Made by a program: the position numbers and the translations under genes. The notes under the pieces were generated by a model. It made no database searches and had not been told where the DNA came from. It worked only from the letters and a program-made list of their open reading frames with translations. A stretch of 35,221 bases of DNA, taken from positions 1-35,221 of the forward strand of contig DIUW01000040.1 of NCBI GenBank assembly GCA_002423125.1, written 5' to 3'. Of the stretch, positions 22,930-32,011 are shown in pieces; position 1 is the stretch's first letter, and each line of letters opens with the position of its first letter. Source of the stretch: Legionellaceae bacterium UBA6148 (GTDB lineage Bacteria > Pseudomonadota > Gammaproteobacteria > Legionellales > Legionellaceae).

Positions 22930-24375
22930 TTACTCCTGAATTTTATTTTTTAAAAGACTTTTAATTAACCAATTAATGAAGAAACACACTATCGTTGCGA
23001 GTATTAAAAGCCCCAGCATTTTACTAAACGCAACCGAATAAATCATTTTTAATGTTTGCACTGGTGCATCGGTTGATGGCACAGCAGCTAGTGTAGCTAA
23101 TTTTCCCGATAAAAATCCACCTGTTCCTAGAGATACAAAGAAGATTCCCATCATCGTGCTTACTTTTTTAGGACTTGATAACAGTGTAATGGCTGCGAGT
23201 CCAACAGGGGAAAGCAATAGCTCAGCGATTGAGATCATCAAATAGACCGGTATGATGAGCAATGGCGATAGTAATGCAGGGTTTAGGTTGAATTGTAAAA
23301 CCAATGTTGTGATAGCGTAGGCGACGGTCATTAATAGCATTGCGGTTGTAAATTTTTTACCGATGTTAATGGCTTGAACTGCAATATTTTTATGATGTCG
23401 AGGACGAGCTAATAAGATTCCAAAAACGACAAGTCCAAAACTTTGTACGGCGATATAGTATGGCGCAGGGAATGAAATACCAAATAATGTAGGCTCTATG
23501 ATACGGGTAATTAACAATGAGAAGGAGGAAAACATTTGAAAATAAAATGCCCAAAATAACGACGAAATAAGACACAGTAATCCAATGACGATGTTTTGGC
23601 GGGACTGGAGACCTGTGGCTGTTTTAGCCGCATGAATGAGGTAAACAATACAAAGAAAAATAATAGCTGAAAAAGCAGTATTGGCTATCGTTGGATAATC
23701 AAATATTTCAAGGGCACTGAAATAAAGCAGAAGAATCAGTAACAGTGTTGCTACACTTTTTCGAAACGAATACACGTAAGGATGATAATCTGCAATTTTA
23801 TACCGATAAATACCATAAGAAAAAATGATCAGTGCAAACACAATGCCTAATGAGGCACTTAAAAAGGCCATAGGCCATCCGAATTTATGATTGATGATAT
23901 TCGGAACGGTAGATCCTAAAATAATCCCTGATGTAATACCGATATAAAATAGAGTGAACCCACTTTCACGACGTGGTGATTGAATTGAATATTCATTGCC
24001 GAGTAGGGATGAAATATTAGGTTTGAGCAACCCAGTGCCAACACAAATACCTGCAAGCGCCATTAAAAGTCCCATTCGAGAAACAAAAATCGCGAGAACC
24101 AAGTAACTGAGAAATAAAATAAATGTCGCAATAATAATGGCTCTTTTTTGCCCCAATAAATGATCGGCTATCCATCCTCCGAGGAGGGATGAAATATAGG
24201 TCATTGCGGTAAAGGTACCGACTAGTTCGAATGCGCGAGCGTCTTCCCAATGAAAATGGAAGGTAAGATACAAGATAAGCAGGGTTTGAACGACATAGTA
24301 GCCATATCGTTCCCACATTTCTGTTAAGAAAAAAATACGCAATGAATCAGGATGTCGGTGCTCTGATATGTTCAT
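22930..24375 (-). CDS. POT-family proton-coupled oligopeptide transporter
   Basis: POT (PTR2) carriers import di- and tripeptides with protons across the inner membrane. From the ATG at 24375 the protein is 481 residues; a TTG two codons earlier (24381) is also open but less likely. The POT signature ExxERFxYY is present as EMWERYGYY (19-27). GGWIADHLLGQKRAI and GTGLLKPNISSLLGNEY follow, then FYIGITSGIILG, and about 14 hydrophobic helices. Amino-acid scavenging by peptide uptake fits a host-associated gammaproteobacterium. It heads the operon POT-proS-ribE-orf899; dispersed repeat B lies upstream of its start. Confidence 0.93.
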   Translation of the reverse strand: MNISEHRHPDSLRIFFLTEMWERYGYYVVQTLLILYLTFHFHWEDARAFELVGTFTAMTYISSLLGGWIADHLLGQKRAIIIATFILFLSYLVLAIFVSRMGLLMALAGICVGTGLLKPNISSLLGNEYSIQSPRRESGFTLFYIGITSGIILGSTVPNIINHKFGWPMAFLSASLGIVFALIIFSYGIYRYKIADYHPYVYSFRKSVATLLLILLLYFSALEIFDYPTIANTAFSAIIFLCIVYLIHAAKTATGLQSRQNIVIGLLCLISSLFWAFYFQMFSSFSLLITRIIEPTLFGISFPAPYYIAVQSFGLVVFGILLARPRHHKNIAVQAINIGKKFTTAMLLMTVAYAITTLVLQFNLNPALLSPLLIIPVYLMISIAELLLSPVGLAAITLLSSPKKVSTMMGIFFVSLGTGGFLSGKLATLAAVPSTDAPVQTLKMIYSVAFSKMLGLLILATIVCFFINWLIKSLLKNKIQE

Positions 24376-24476
24376 ACACAATAATCCATAACAATTGGTC
24401 TATTGTTTAGTATACCACCATTTAGTGTATTGTTACACACGCAGCATTAAACCGTCCACGGCTGTCCCATCTAAAT

Positions 24477-24558
24477 GTCGTCTTTGCGAACGCAGTGTAG
24501 CAACCCAGAGTTTAAAGCACGGAACCCTAGATTGCTTCACTGCGTTCGCAAAGACGAC
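24477..24558. repeat. dispersed palindromic repeat B, copy 2
   Basis: 31-base arms (24477-24507 and 24528-24558) pair with few mismatches around GTCGTCTTTGCGAACGCAGT, enclosing a 20-base loop. Most positions match the copy at 17829-17890, including the loop (AGTT.AAAGCAC.GAAC). It sits in the gap between lpxB and the POT gene. A run of eight T follows on the plus strand, so it could terminate plus-strand transcription, but no plus-strand gene ends here. Confidence 0.9.
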
Positions 24559-24584
24559 GGATTTTTTTTATGAGGTAGCCCTGA

Positions 24585-25736
24585 TTAAGCCATATTCAAT
24601 TCTTGGATAACCACTTCACCTATCGTTAAATCGGCCTCATCAGCAGATAGTGATTTTTTGAGATGACTCAGGTTTTCGGTTATCGCTTTGGCCAGTCTGC
24701 TCTTTTCGAGTAGTTGGTTGACCAGTGATGTTAATTCATCTGCATTGCAATCATACTGTAATAATTCAGGTACAATCATGCGATTTTGTAATAAATTACA
24801 GAGCCCGAGATACTGTATTTTAATCACAGCGCATGCGATAAGGTAGCTGAGTGGAGCGCCTTTATAAATAATACACATCGGTTTTTCAAGCAGTGCGCAC
24901 TCCAGAGAGGCCGTTCCCGAAGCAACGATAATGCAATCGCTACATGCCGCGACTTCAACGGATCTGCCTTCAATTAATGTAATGGGTAGATTGGATTGAG
25001 TGATATAAGACTTCATTAATGCTGGATCTAGAGTGGCGGCAACGGGAATGACGAAATGTAAATCATTATTCTCACGCAGCAGGCGCCTGGCTGTTTCAAT
25101 TAAAACAGGCATATGACGTTCAACTTCATGCGTCCGACTTCCGGGTAGCATTGCCAACAGGCGTTGATTGACAGGAAGTCCCAAAGTCTCCCGTGATTCG
25201 TCTTGAGGACGAGGTGTTTTCATCTGCCTCATTAAAGGATGGCCAACGAATGTCACGGGAACACCGGCTTTTTCATATATCTTTTTTTCGAATGGAAGAA
25301 TAACCGCCATTCGATCAACACAAGCCCTTATCGTATGAATTCGACCCGCTTTCCATGCCCATATTTGAGGGCTAACATAATAAAGAACACGAATGTGATG
25401 ACGTTTCGCAAACTTGGCTAATTGTAAATTAAATCCTGGGTAATCGACCAAAATGAGCAGATTGGGCCTATGAAGAAGCAAGTGCGCTTTAATGGCTTTA
25501 AATGCTTGTCGGAGCGTATAAGCATGACGTAATACTTCCGTTGCACCAGTAACACCAAAACGGGCTAAATCGCTGATTAAGTCAACTCCTGCGGTCTGTA
25601 GATGATGCCCGCCGACACCACTAAAATGAACATCTGGATGTTCTATTTTAAATTGATGCACAATCTCAGCAGCAAGTCGATCGCCCGACTCTTCACCCGC
25701 AACGATGACAATGTGTTTTGAATTAGCACTCAGCAT
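24585..25736 (-). CDS. lpxB: lipid-A-disaccharide synthase LpxB
   Basis: LpxB joins UDP-2,3-diacylglucosamine and lipid X to form the lipid A disaccharide at the inner membrane (GT19 family). The 383 residues (382 in E. coli) contain GEESGD (14-19), DYPGFN, the membrane-facing YYVSPQIWAWK, FEKKIYEKAGVPVTFVGHPL, LPGSR and the UDP-binding SGTASLECALLEKPMCIIYK. It overlaps the upstream oxidoreductase gene by 14 bases, so both are expressed together. lpxA, lpxD and fabZ are not adjacent. Confidence 0.96.
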   Translation of the reverse strand: MLSANSKHIVIVAGEESGDRLAAEIVHQFKIEHPDVHFSGVGGHHLQTAGVDLISDLARFGVTGATEVLRHAYTLRQAFKAIKAHLLLHRPNLLILVDYPGFNLQLAKFAKRHHIRVLYYVSPQIWAWKAGRIHTIRACVDRMAVILPFEKKIYEKAGVPVTFVGHPLMRQMKTPRPQDESRETLGLPVNQRLLAMLPGSRTHEVERHMPVLIETARRLLRENNDLHFVIPVAATLDPALMKSYITQSNLPITLIEGRSVEVAACSDCIIVASGTASLECALLEKPMCIIYKGAPLSYLIACAVIKIQYLGLCNLLQNRMIVPELLQYDCNADELTSLVNQLLEKSRLAKAITENLSHLKKSLSADEADLTIGEVVIQELNMA

Positions 25737-26685
25737 GGCTGGCAGATAAATGGTCGTGAATTAAGTCAGTAATAATGGCGGCTGCAGATAGCGCATTACA
25801 TCCTTCCTGTCCTGTTACGAGAGGGGTTGAATCGTTTTGAATGCAGGATACAAATGCTTTAATTTCCTCAAGAAGAGCATCACTTTTTTCAAATATCGAT
25901 TCGTGACGTGATATTTCCGGAATACCAGGAAACATTTCGCCTTCTCCTTTTTCGAAAACAGCAAATTGCTTGTTCTGATAATCAATGGATATGTATGATT
26001 CAGCTTGAAAAATGCGAGTTTTTCGTTCGGTTTTGAAACTCACGCGACTTGCAGTGACGTTTGCAACACAATGATTTTCAAACGTCATTCGAGCATTGGC
26101 GATATCGATGGCGTTTGATAAAACCGGTGATCCGTGCGCTTCAATTTTTAAAATAGGGCTGTTGACCATACTTAAAATAATATCAATATCGTGAATCATC
26201 AGATCTAAAATGACGTTGACATCAGTGCCACGAGGATTAAACGGCGCTAAACGGTTCGACTCGATAAAAAGTGGTTTGTTGAGGTGTTTTTCTAATGCTA
26301 AACGTGCTGAATTAAACCGCTCCAGATGGCCAACTTGTAACTTAGCATGATGTTTGTCAGCAAGTGCGATTAGATGTTCAGCTTGAGCGACCGTTTCAGT
26401 AATTGGTTTTTCAAGCAATACATGAATTCCCTGCTCCAAACAGGCTTTAGCAATCGTGTAATGCTCTTTAGTGGTTGCAGCAATACTGACGGCCTCCACT
26501 TTTCCAAACAAATCGCGGTAATGAAAGAAAGCAGGGACGTTCAATTCATTTGCTACCGCACGACAACTCTCTTCATTGATGTCACATACACCTAGTAACT
26601 CAACATTTTCGAGGAGTTGATATTTTTGCGCATGAAAGCGACCTAAGTAGCCAACACCAATAACCGCACACTTTAATTTCGACAT
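25723..26685 (-). CDS. Gfo/Idh/MocA-family oxidoreductase, GnnA-like
   Basis: NAD(P)-dependent sugar dehydrogenase of 320 residues. The Rossmann motif is GVGYLG (10-15), followed by acidic CDINEES (about 34-40) favouring NAD. EKP (92-94) has the catalytic-domain Lys of the family, and GTDVNVILDLMIHDIDIILS has the conserved Asp/His helix. In Acidithiobacillus, GnnA of this family oxidises UDP-GlcNAc at C3, and GnnB then aminates it to give diamino lipid A; gnnA and gnnB lie beside lpxA and lpxB there. The 14-base overlap with lpxB makes a GnnA role the best reading here, but no GnnB aminotransferase is in the window. A role in another UDP-sugar pathway is the alternative. Confidence 0.85.
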   Translation of the reverse strand: MSKLKCAVIGVGYLGRFHAQKYQLLENVELLGVCDINEESCRAVANELNVPAFFHYRDLFGKVEAVSIAATTKEHYTIAKACLEQGIHVLLEKPITETVAQAEHLIALADKHHAKLQVGHLERFNSARLALEKHLNKPLFIESNRLAPFNPRGTDVNVILDLMIHDIDIILSMVNSPILKIEAHGSPVLSNAIDIANARMTFENHCVANVTASRVSFKTERKTRIFQAESYISIDYQNKQFAVFEKGEGEMFPGIPEISRHESIFEKSDALLEEIKAFVSCIQNDSTPLVTGQEGCNALSAAAIITDLIHDHLSASHAEC

Positions 26686-26713
26686 AAGCTCTAGTTGTTA
26701 ATAATTTGTGCTT

Positions 26714-26742
26714 AGTATGCCACTACTTAGGTATTATATCAA
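26714..26742 (-). promoter_or_regulatory. promoter of the oxidoreductase-lpxB operon
   Basis: Read on the minus strand: TTGATA (26742-26737), a 17-base spacer and CATACT (26719-26714), ending 28 bases before the ATG at 26685. It is divergent from the ppsA promoter. Confidence 0.45.
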
Positions 26743-26753
26743 TTCACTTTCAA

Positions 26754-26783
26754 TTGCACCTCACACCGCATTTTGGTTAGAAT
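26754..26783 (+). promoter_or_regulatory. promoter of ppsA
   Basis: TTGCAC (26754-26759), an 18-base spacer and TAGAAT (26778-26783), about 29 bases before the ppsA ATG, with AAGGAG (26802-26807) as ribosome site. Confidence 0.5.
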
Positions 26784-26812
26784 AGCTGCCATGCCCTAAA
26801 CAAGGAGTCAAT

Positions 26813-29200
26813 ATGGCCGTCAATACACATACCATCAACCTGAATCAACTGACCATGAAGCATTTAGATCAAGTAGGTGGTAAAAATGCATCGCTGGGAG
26901 AAATGATCAATCATTTATCAACAATGGGAGTGACTGTTCCTGGTGGTTTTGCAACTACGGCTGACTCGTTCCGAGAATTTTTAGCACAAGAGGGGCTTGA
27001 TCAACAGATTCACGCGATGCTGGACTCGCTCAATGTGGATGATGTCAATCAGTTGGCAATAACAGGGAAAAAAATTCGTTCCCTTATTGTTGCAACGCCT
27101 TTTTTAAAAGCATTTGAAGACGCGATTAAAGCCGCCTATGCCCAACTGGAAAAGGAAATTGGTCACCCCAATTTTACAGTTGCAGTGCGTTCTTCAGCGA
27201 CAGCAGAAGATTTACCGGATGCATCGTTTGCAGGTCAACAAGAGACTTATTTAAATGTAAAAGGGATTGATGCCATTTTGGTTGCAATTAAAGATGTGTT
27301 TGCGTCGTTATATAATGACAGAGCGATCACATACCGTGTGCATCAAGGCTTTTTACATAGTGATGTGGCACTATCAGCCGGCATTCAACAGATGATTCGC
27401 AGTGATTTAGCGGTCAGTGGTGTGATGTTTACGATGGATACAGAGTCTGGTTTTGATAAAATCGTGTTTATCACATCGTCTTATGGACTGGGTGAAATGG
27501 TGGTTCAAGGCGCAGTGAATCCGGATGAATTTTATATTTATAAGCCTACACTGCAAGCGGGACTTTCGGCAGTCGTTCGACGAACGTTAGGAACGAAAAC
27601 GACAAAAATGGTTTATGGTGATGATTCATCCATCAAACAGGCAGTTAAAATAGTCGATGTCCCAACAAACGAACAGCAACAATTTTCATTGACGACCGTT
27701 GAGGCTGAGCAACTTGCAATACAAGCCATGGTTATTGAGAAGCATTATGGTCGTCCAATGGATATTGAATGGGCGAAAGATGGAAATGATGGTCAGTTGT
27801 ATATTTTGCAAGCACGACCTGAAACGGTTGAAAGTCGAGCCAATAAACAAATTCTAGAACGTTATACGCTGAATGGAAAAGGCGCCGTCCTGTGTGAAGG
27901 CCGCAGTATCGGGCAACGCATTGGCCAAGGTCGTGTTCGCGTAATCAATGATGTGAGCGAAATACACCGTGTTGAGATCGGTGATGTACTGGTTTCGGAT
28001 ATGACGGATCCCGACTGGGAGCCTGTGATGAAACGCGCCTCTGCGATTATAACCAATCGTGGCGGTCGAACGTGCCATGCGGCAATTATTGCTCGTGAAC
28101 TCGGCATTCCGGCGGTAGTAGGGTGTGGGAATGCGACTAAAGTCATTCGTGATAGTGATATGGTCACTGTCAGTTGTGCCGAAGGTGATACTGGATTTGT
28201 ATACGAGGGAATCATTCCTTTTGAACGCATACAACTGGATGTTGATACGATGCCAGACTTGCCCGTGAGTGTCATGCTTAATGTCGGCAATCCCGAGCGA
28301 GCATTTAGTTTTCAAGCCGTGCCTAACGCAGGGGTTGGTCTTGCGCGTCTCGAATTTTTAATTTCCAATTCAATTGGTATTCATCCAAAAGCATTACTTA
28401 ATTATGAAACCTTAACGGATCCTGCCCTCAAAACATTAATCGATGAAAAAATAACGGCGTATGACTCCCCGGTTGAATATTACATTGAGCGATTGAAAGA
28501 AGGGATAGCAACCATTGCGTGTGCGTTTGATCCAAAGCCGGTCATTGTTCGATTGTCTGATTTTAAATCCAATGAATATGCCAATTTAATTGGCGGACAT
28601 CTTTACGAACCACACGAAGAAAATCCAATGCTAGGGTTTAGGGGCGCTTCACGCTACGTTTCAAAAGAATTTGCAGATTGTTTTGCTCTGGAGTGTCAGG
28701 CGGTCAGGCGTGTTCGTGAAGAGATGGGGTTAAAAAACGTTGAGGTAATGATTCCATTTGTACGGACGGTGAATGAAGCGAGCCTCGTGATTGAGTTGCT
28801 ACGCACTCATGGTCTTGAGCGCGGTAAAGATGGTCTACGCATTATTATGATGTGTGAAATCCCTTCGAATGCGTTGTTAGCGAAAGACTATTTGGCGTAT
28901 TTCGATGGATTTTCAATTGGTTCAAATGATTTAACCCAACTCACACTGGGTTTAGATAGGGATTCTGGGTTAGTCGCAGCACAATTTGATGAACGCGATG
29001 CGGCCGTCAAAATATTGTTGCACATGGCCATTGCAGCCTGCAAAGCAGAAGGTAAATACGTGGGCATTTGCGGACAGGGGCCATCCGATCATCCCGATTT
29101 GGCTCAATGGCTTATGGAAGAGGGCATTGATAGTATGTCACTCAATCCGGATTCTGTATTAGAAACGTGTTTATTCCTTGCAAAACACGCGAAAGCCTAA
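26813..29200 (+). CDS. ppsA: phosphoenolpyruvate synthase
   Basis: PpsA makes PEP from pyruvate and ATP (giving AMP and phosphate), the first committed step of gluconeogenesis from pyruvate. The 795 residues (792 in E. coli) have the ATP-grasp N-terminal domain (VAVRSSATAEDLPDASFAGQ) and the phosphohistidine domain with H422 in GGRTCHAAII. The C-terminal PEP/pyruvate barrel has catalytic C753 in VGICGQGPSDHPD and SIGSNDLTQLTLGLDRDS. All key residues align with E. coli H421 and C751. A strong gene start and its own promoter are present. Relying on amino acids and pyruvate as carbon sources, as suggested also by the POT transporter, would require this enzyme. Confidence 0.97.
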   Translation: MAVNTHTINLNQLTMKHLDQVGGKNASLGEMINHLSTMGVTVPGGFATTADSFREFLAQEGLDQQIHAMLDSLNVDDVNQLAITGKKIRSLIVATPFLKAFEDAIKAAYAQLEKEIGHPNFTVAVRSSATAEDLPDASFAGQQETYLNVKGIDAILVAIKDVFASLYNDRAITYRVHQGFLHSDVALSAGIQQMIRSDLAVSGVMFTMDTESGFDKIVFITSSYGLGEMVVQGAVNPDEFYIYKPTLQAGLSAVVRRTLGTKTTKMVYGDDSSIKQAVKIVDVPTNEQQQFSLTTVEAEQLAIQAMVIEKHYGRPMDIEWAKDGNDGQLYILQARPETVESRANKQILERYTLNGKGAVLCEGRSIGQRIGQGRVRVINDVSEIHRVEIGDVLVSDMTDPDWEPVMKRASAIITNRGGRTCHAAIIARELGIPAVVGCGNATKVIRDSDMVTVSCAEGDTGFVYEGIIPFERIQLDVDTMPDLPVSVMLNVGNPERAFSFQAVPNAGVGLARLEFLISNSIGIHPKALLNYETLTDPALKTLIDEKITAYDSPVEYYIERLKEGIATIACAFDPKPVIVRLSDFKSNEYANLIGGHLYEPHEENPMLGFRGASRYVSKEFADCFALECQAVRRVREEMGLKNVEVMIPFVRTVNEASLVIELLRTHGLERGKDGLRIIMMCEIPSNALLAKDYLAYFDGFSIGSNDLTQLTLGLDRDSGLVAAQFDERDAAVKILLHMAIAACKAEGKYVGICGQGPSDHPDLAQWLMEEGIDSMSLNPDSVLETCLFLAKHAKA

Positions 29201-29226
29201 TGTATTGCCCAAAACAAGGACAACAC

Positions 29227-30063
29227 ATGCTCCCAGAAACAATTCAAACTGACGTACAACGTGCGCTCGTTGAAGACATCGGTATAGGCGATGTATCCGC
29301 ATTGCTGATCCCCGAATCGCTCGTCGTCTCCGCTGAGGTTCTTTCCCGTGAGCCAATGCGGGTGTGTGGGATTCCTTGGTTTAATGCGGCTATGTTGGGC
29401 GTTCACCCCGATATTGTTATCTCGTGGCATGTTCATGAAGGTCAGTGGTTAGATGCGCCTGCGACACTTTGTCACATTAGAGGCAATGCTCGCGGGTTAC
29501 TTACGGCTGAACGCACCGCATTGAATTACTTACAAACCTTATCTGCAACAGCAACTCAAACGCACCATTATCTTCAAAAATTACACGGTCTCCCCACGCG
29601 TTTGCTTGATACCCGTAAAACAATTCCAGGCTTACGCTTAGCGCAAAAATACGCAGTAGCCTGCGCTGGGGGCGTCAATCACCGGCTAGGTTTATACGAT
29701 GCATTTTTAATTAAAGAAAATCATATCGCAGCATGTGGTTCTATTCGCTTAGCCATTGAGACCGCTCGACAGCTAATGCCCCATCTTTTTGTAGAAGTCG
29801 AAGTTGAAACATTGGATGAATTACGCCAGGCGCTGGATGCTGTACCCGATAGAATTTTACTGGATAATTTTAGTTTAGAAAATTTACGATCGGCTGTTTT
29901 GATCAATACCCCTAAGGTATGTGATTTAGAAGCATCCGGTGGTGTTGATTTATCCACGATCAGAACAATTGCAGAAACGGGCGTTGATTTCATTTCGGTA
30001 GGTAATATGACTAAATCGATACAGGCGATTGATTTAAGCCTTCGAATTTCAACGATAGAGTGA
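29227..30063 (+). CDS. nadC: nicotinate-nucleotide pyrophosphorylase (quinolinate phosphoribosyltransferase)
   Basis: NadC converts quinolinate and PRPP to nicotinate mononucleotide in de novo NAD synthesis. From the ATG at 29227, with AAGGA seven bases before it, the protein is 278 residues. The frame stays open back into ppsA (29167), but that extension has no place in the family. Visible motifs are EDIGIGDVSA, TAERTALNYLQTLSATAT, TRKTIPGLRLAQKYAV, GGVNHRLGLYDAFLIKENHI and EVEVETLDEL, followed by LLDNF and EASGGVDLSTI. All substrate-binding Arg/Lys/His residues appear present. It lies 26 bases after ppsA; nadA and nadB are elsewhere. Confidence 0.95.
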   Translation: MLPETIQTDVQRALVEDIGIGDVSALLIPESLVVSAEVLSREPMRVCGIPWFNAAMLGVHPDIVISWHVHEGQWLDAPATLCHIRGNARGLLTAERTALNYLQTLSATATQTHHYLQKLHGLPTRLLDTRKTIPGLRLAQKYAVACAGGVNHRLGLYDAFLIKENHIAACGSIRLAIETARQLMPHLFVEVEVETLDELRQALDAVPDRILLDNFSLENLRSAVLINTPKVCDLEASGGVDLSTIRTIAETGVDFISVGNMTKSIQAIDLSLRISTIE

Positions 30064-30079
30064 CCACAGGGAAAAAAAT

Positions 30080-31141
30080 ATGCCTATTCGAAAAATCGTG
30101 TTTACGGGTGGTGGAACAGCAGGGCACGTGACGCCCAATATCGCCTTAATTGAATCTCTCGCTCAACAAAATTGGCAAACGGATTACGTTGGCTCGTATA
30201 ACGGCGTTGAGAAATCAATGATTGAAGGCATTGGCATACCTTATCATGCGGTTCATTCCGGCAAATTAAGGCGTTATCTTAGTTGGCAAAATTGTCTTGA
30301 TCCCTTTAAAGTCATTGCTGGCGTAGTTCAGTCGTATCGATTGTTCAAAAAACTGAAACCCGATATTGTGTTTTCAAAAGGGGGGTTTGTCGCGTTACCG
30401 GTTGTCATTGGGGCTTATTTAAACCGAATCCCTGTGATAGCGCATGAATCCGATATGACTCCCGGGCTCGCCAACCGACTGAGCTTTCCTTTCGTCGCTA
30501 AAATTTGTGTGACATTTGATGCAGCAAAGCGTCACTTTAAGCAGCAAGATAAAATCGAAGTCACCGGAACGCCGATTCGAAGTCAATTATTTCATGGGAA
30601 TAAAGAGAAAGGCTTAGCGTTATGTGGGTTTGATGACTCAAAGCCATGTATTTTGATTGTGGGTGGTAGCCAAGGTTCCAGTGGTTTGAATGCCGCTGTT
30701 CGACAAGGATTAGATGAGCTAACAACGAGCTTTCAAGTGATTCATTTATGTGGAAAGGGGAAACTGGATGCGTCTTATGTGAATCATCCACATTATTATC
30801 AACTCGAATATGCTAATCAGGAATTATCCGATCTCCTCGCAGCAAGTGATCTTGTTGTGTCGCGATCGGGAGCTAATGCCCTCTATGAGCTACTTGCTCT
30901 CGGCAAACCGCATGTATTAATTCCATTATCTCTGAAAGTGAGTCGAGGAGACCAGATTCAAAATGCACGGCATTTTCAAAAAATTGGCATAAGTACCGTT
31001 CTTGATGATGATTTATTAACAACTCCGATTTTGATCGACGCTATCAATGATGTTTTCGCGCGTCGCGAGTCATTGGGGGAAGCGATAAAAGCATTGGGGA
31101 TTACATCGGCGACGGATAAAATTATTAAACTATTATCCTAG
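30080..31141 (+). CDS. murG: MurG-type UDP-GlcNAc:lipid I transferase, Firmicutes-like
   Basis: MurG adds GlcNAc to lipid I on the cytoplasmic face, giving lipid II (GT28). The 353 residues contain GGGTAGHVTPN (10-20), FSKGGFVALPVVIGAYL, HESDMTPGLANRLSFP, VTGTPIR, GGSQGSSGLN and SRSGANALYELLALGKP. The wording of these motifs, for example SGKLRRYLSWQN, SKGGFV, HESDMTPGLAN and SRGDQIQNA, matches Bacillus/Clostridium MurG. Gammaproteobacterial MurG has instead GMGGYVSGP, HEQNGIAGLTN and DRQQYWNA. It lies outside any dcw cell-division cluster, 16 bases after nadC, and ends one base before pilD on the other strand. It may be a transferred replacement or a second copy; a related lipid-linked glycosyltransferase is less likely. 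Confidence 0.85.
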   Translation: MPIRKIVFTGGGTAGHVTPNIALIESLAQQNWQTDYVGSYNGVEKSMIEGIGIPYHAVHSGKLRRYLSWQNCLDPFKVIAGVVQSYRLFKKLKPDIVFSKGGFVALPVVIGAYLNRIPVIAHESDMTPGLANRLSFPFVAKICVTFDAAKRHFKQQDKIEVTGTPIRSQLFHGNKEKGLALCGFDDSKPCILIVGGSQGSSGLNAAVRQGLDELTTSFQVIHLCGKGKLDASYVNHPHYYQLEYANQELSDLLAASDLVVSRSGANALYELLALGKPHVLIPLSLKVSRGDQIQNARHFQKIGISTVLDDDLLTTPILIDAINDVFARRESLGEAIKALGITSATDKIIKLLS

Positions 31142-32008
31142 TTAGGCTATCGCTTCTAAATACCAAGTCATCATCGTATGCCCATAAAACAATGCAATCA
31201 AACCAGAAGCGCATAAAAATGGTCCGAATGGAATAGGAGTTGCCGTTGATTTTTTATGGTGTTTTAAATATAAAAGACCAATAACCGATCCCGTCAATGA
31301 TGAGAACACTAAAATAAGCGGCAGCATTATCCAGCCAAACCATGCTCCGAAGGCTGCAAATAATTTAAAGTCGCCATTCCCCATGCCTATTTTACCAGTG
31401 ACTAAATAAAACAGTCGAATAAATAACCATAAGGCTAAGTAAGCACCAGCCGCACTCCAAACCGCATCGGGGAGTGTTGTAAATAACCCTTGTGTATTGG
31501 CAATGAGCCCCAGCCACAAGAGGCTTAACGTCATGCTGTCGGGTAGAATTTGGTGCTTTAAATCAATAAAACAGAGCGTTAACAATATCCAAATAAAAGG
31601 TAATACAACGAATAAAATCCAATGAAAGCCAAAATGCCAAGCAGCAAATAAAGAAAGCCCCATGCATAACAATTCAACGAGTGGGTACTGCATGGATATT
31701 CGTGTGTGACAGTGCCCGCATCGTCCGAGTAATAGGCAGTAACTAATCACCGGAATATTTTGCCAAAACGTGATCATTGTTTTGCAAGATGGACAGAACG
31801 ATCGCGGGAAAAATAAATTAATCGATGATTGATCCGGTTGAGGTTGATCTAACAAACTGCAACAATCTGCACGCCATTCGGCGTTCAACATTAATGGAAG
31901 GCGATAAATAATCAGATTCAGTAAACTGCCGATAACGAGTGAGACAATACCTAGAAAAGCATATTTCACCGCAAGAGGGAGCAGATTCAGTTCATTAATA
32001 AAAAACAT
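31142..32008 (-). CDS. pilD: prepilin peptidase / N-methyltransferase PilD
   Basis: PilD cleaves and N-methylates type IV pilin and type II secretion pseudopilin precursors in the inner membrane. The 288 residues (290 in Pseudomonas) have the cytosolic zinc-binding cysteines C72, C75, C97 and C100 (FCPSCK and RCGHC). The catalytic aspartates are D149 (FIDLKHQILPD) and D213 (GMGNGDFK), the same numbers as in P. aeruginosa PilD. Eight hydrophobic helices are visible. It follows pilC by 3 bases and is convergent with murG, with no bases between the two stop codons. Confidence 0.96.
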   Translation of the reverse strand: MFFINELNLLPLAVKYAFLGIVSLVIGSLLNLIIYRLPLMLNAEWRADCCSLLDQPQPDQSSINLFFPRSFCPSCKTMITFWQNIPVISYCLLLGRCGHCHTRISMQYPLVELLCMGLSLFAAWHFGFHWILFVVLPFIWILLTLCFIDLKHQILPDSMTLSLLWLGLIANTQGLFTTLPDAVWSAAGAYLALWLFIRLFYLVTGKIGMGNGDFKLFAAFGAWFGWIMLPLILVFSSLTGSVIGLLYLKHHKKSTATPIPFGPFLCASGLIALFYGHTMMTWYLEAIA

Positions 32009-32011
32009 GTG

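Noticed and set aside
24528..24568. Intrinsic terminator for lpxB or the POT gene
   Set aside because: The T-run follows the hairpin on the plus strand, while both genes are on the minus strand; the structure is the dispersed repeat B.
27854..28315. Two long minus-strand ORFs within ppsA
   Set aside because: They are shadows of a conserved gene, lack ribosome sites and have low-complexity, unprotein-like content.
29167..29226. nadC starting inside ppsA
   Set aside because: The ATG at 29227 has a good ribosome site and gives the usual NadC length.
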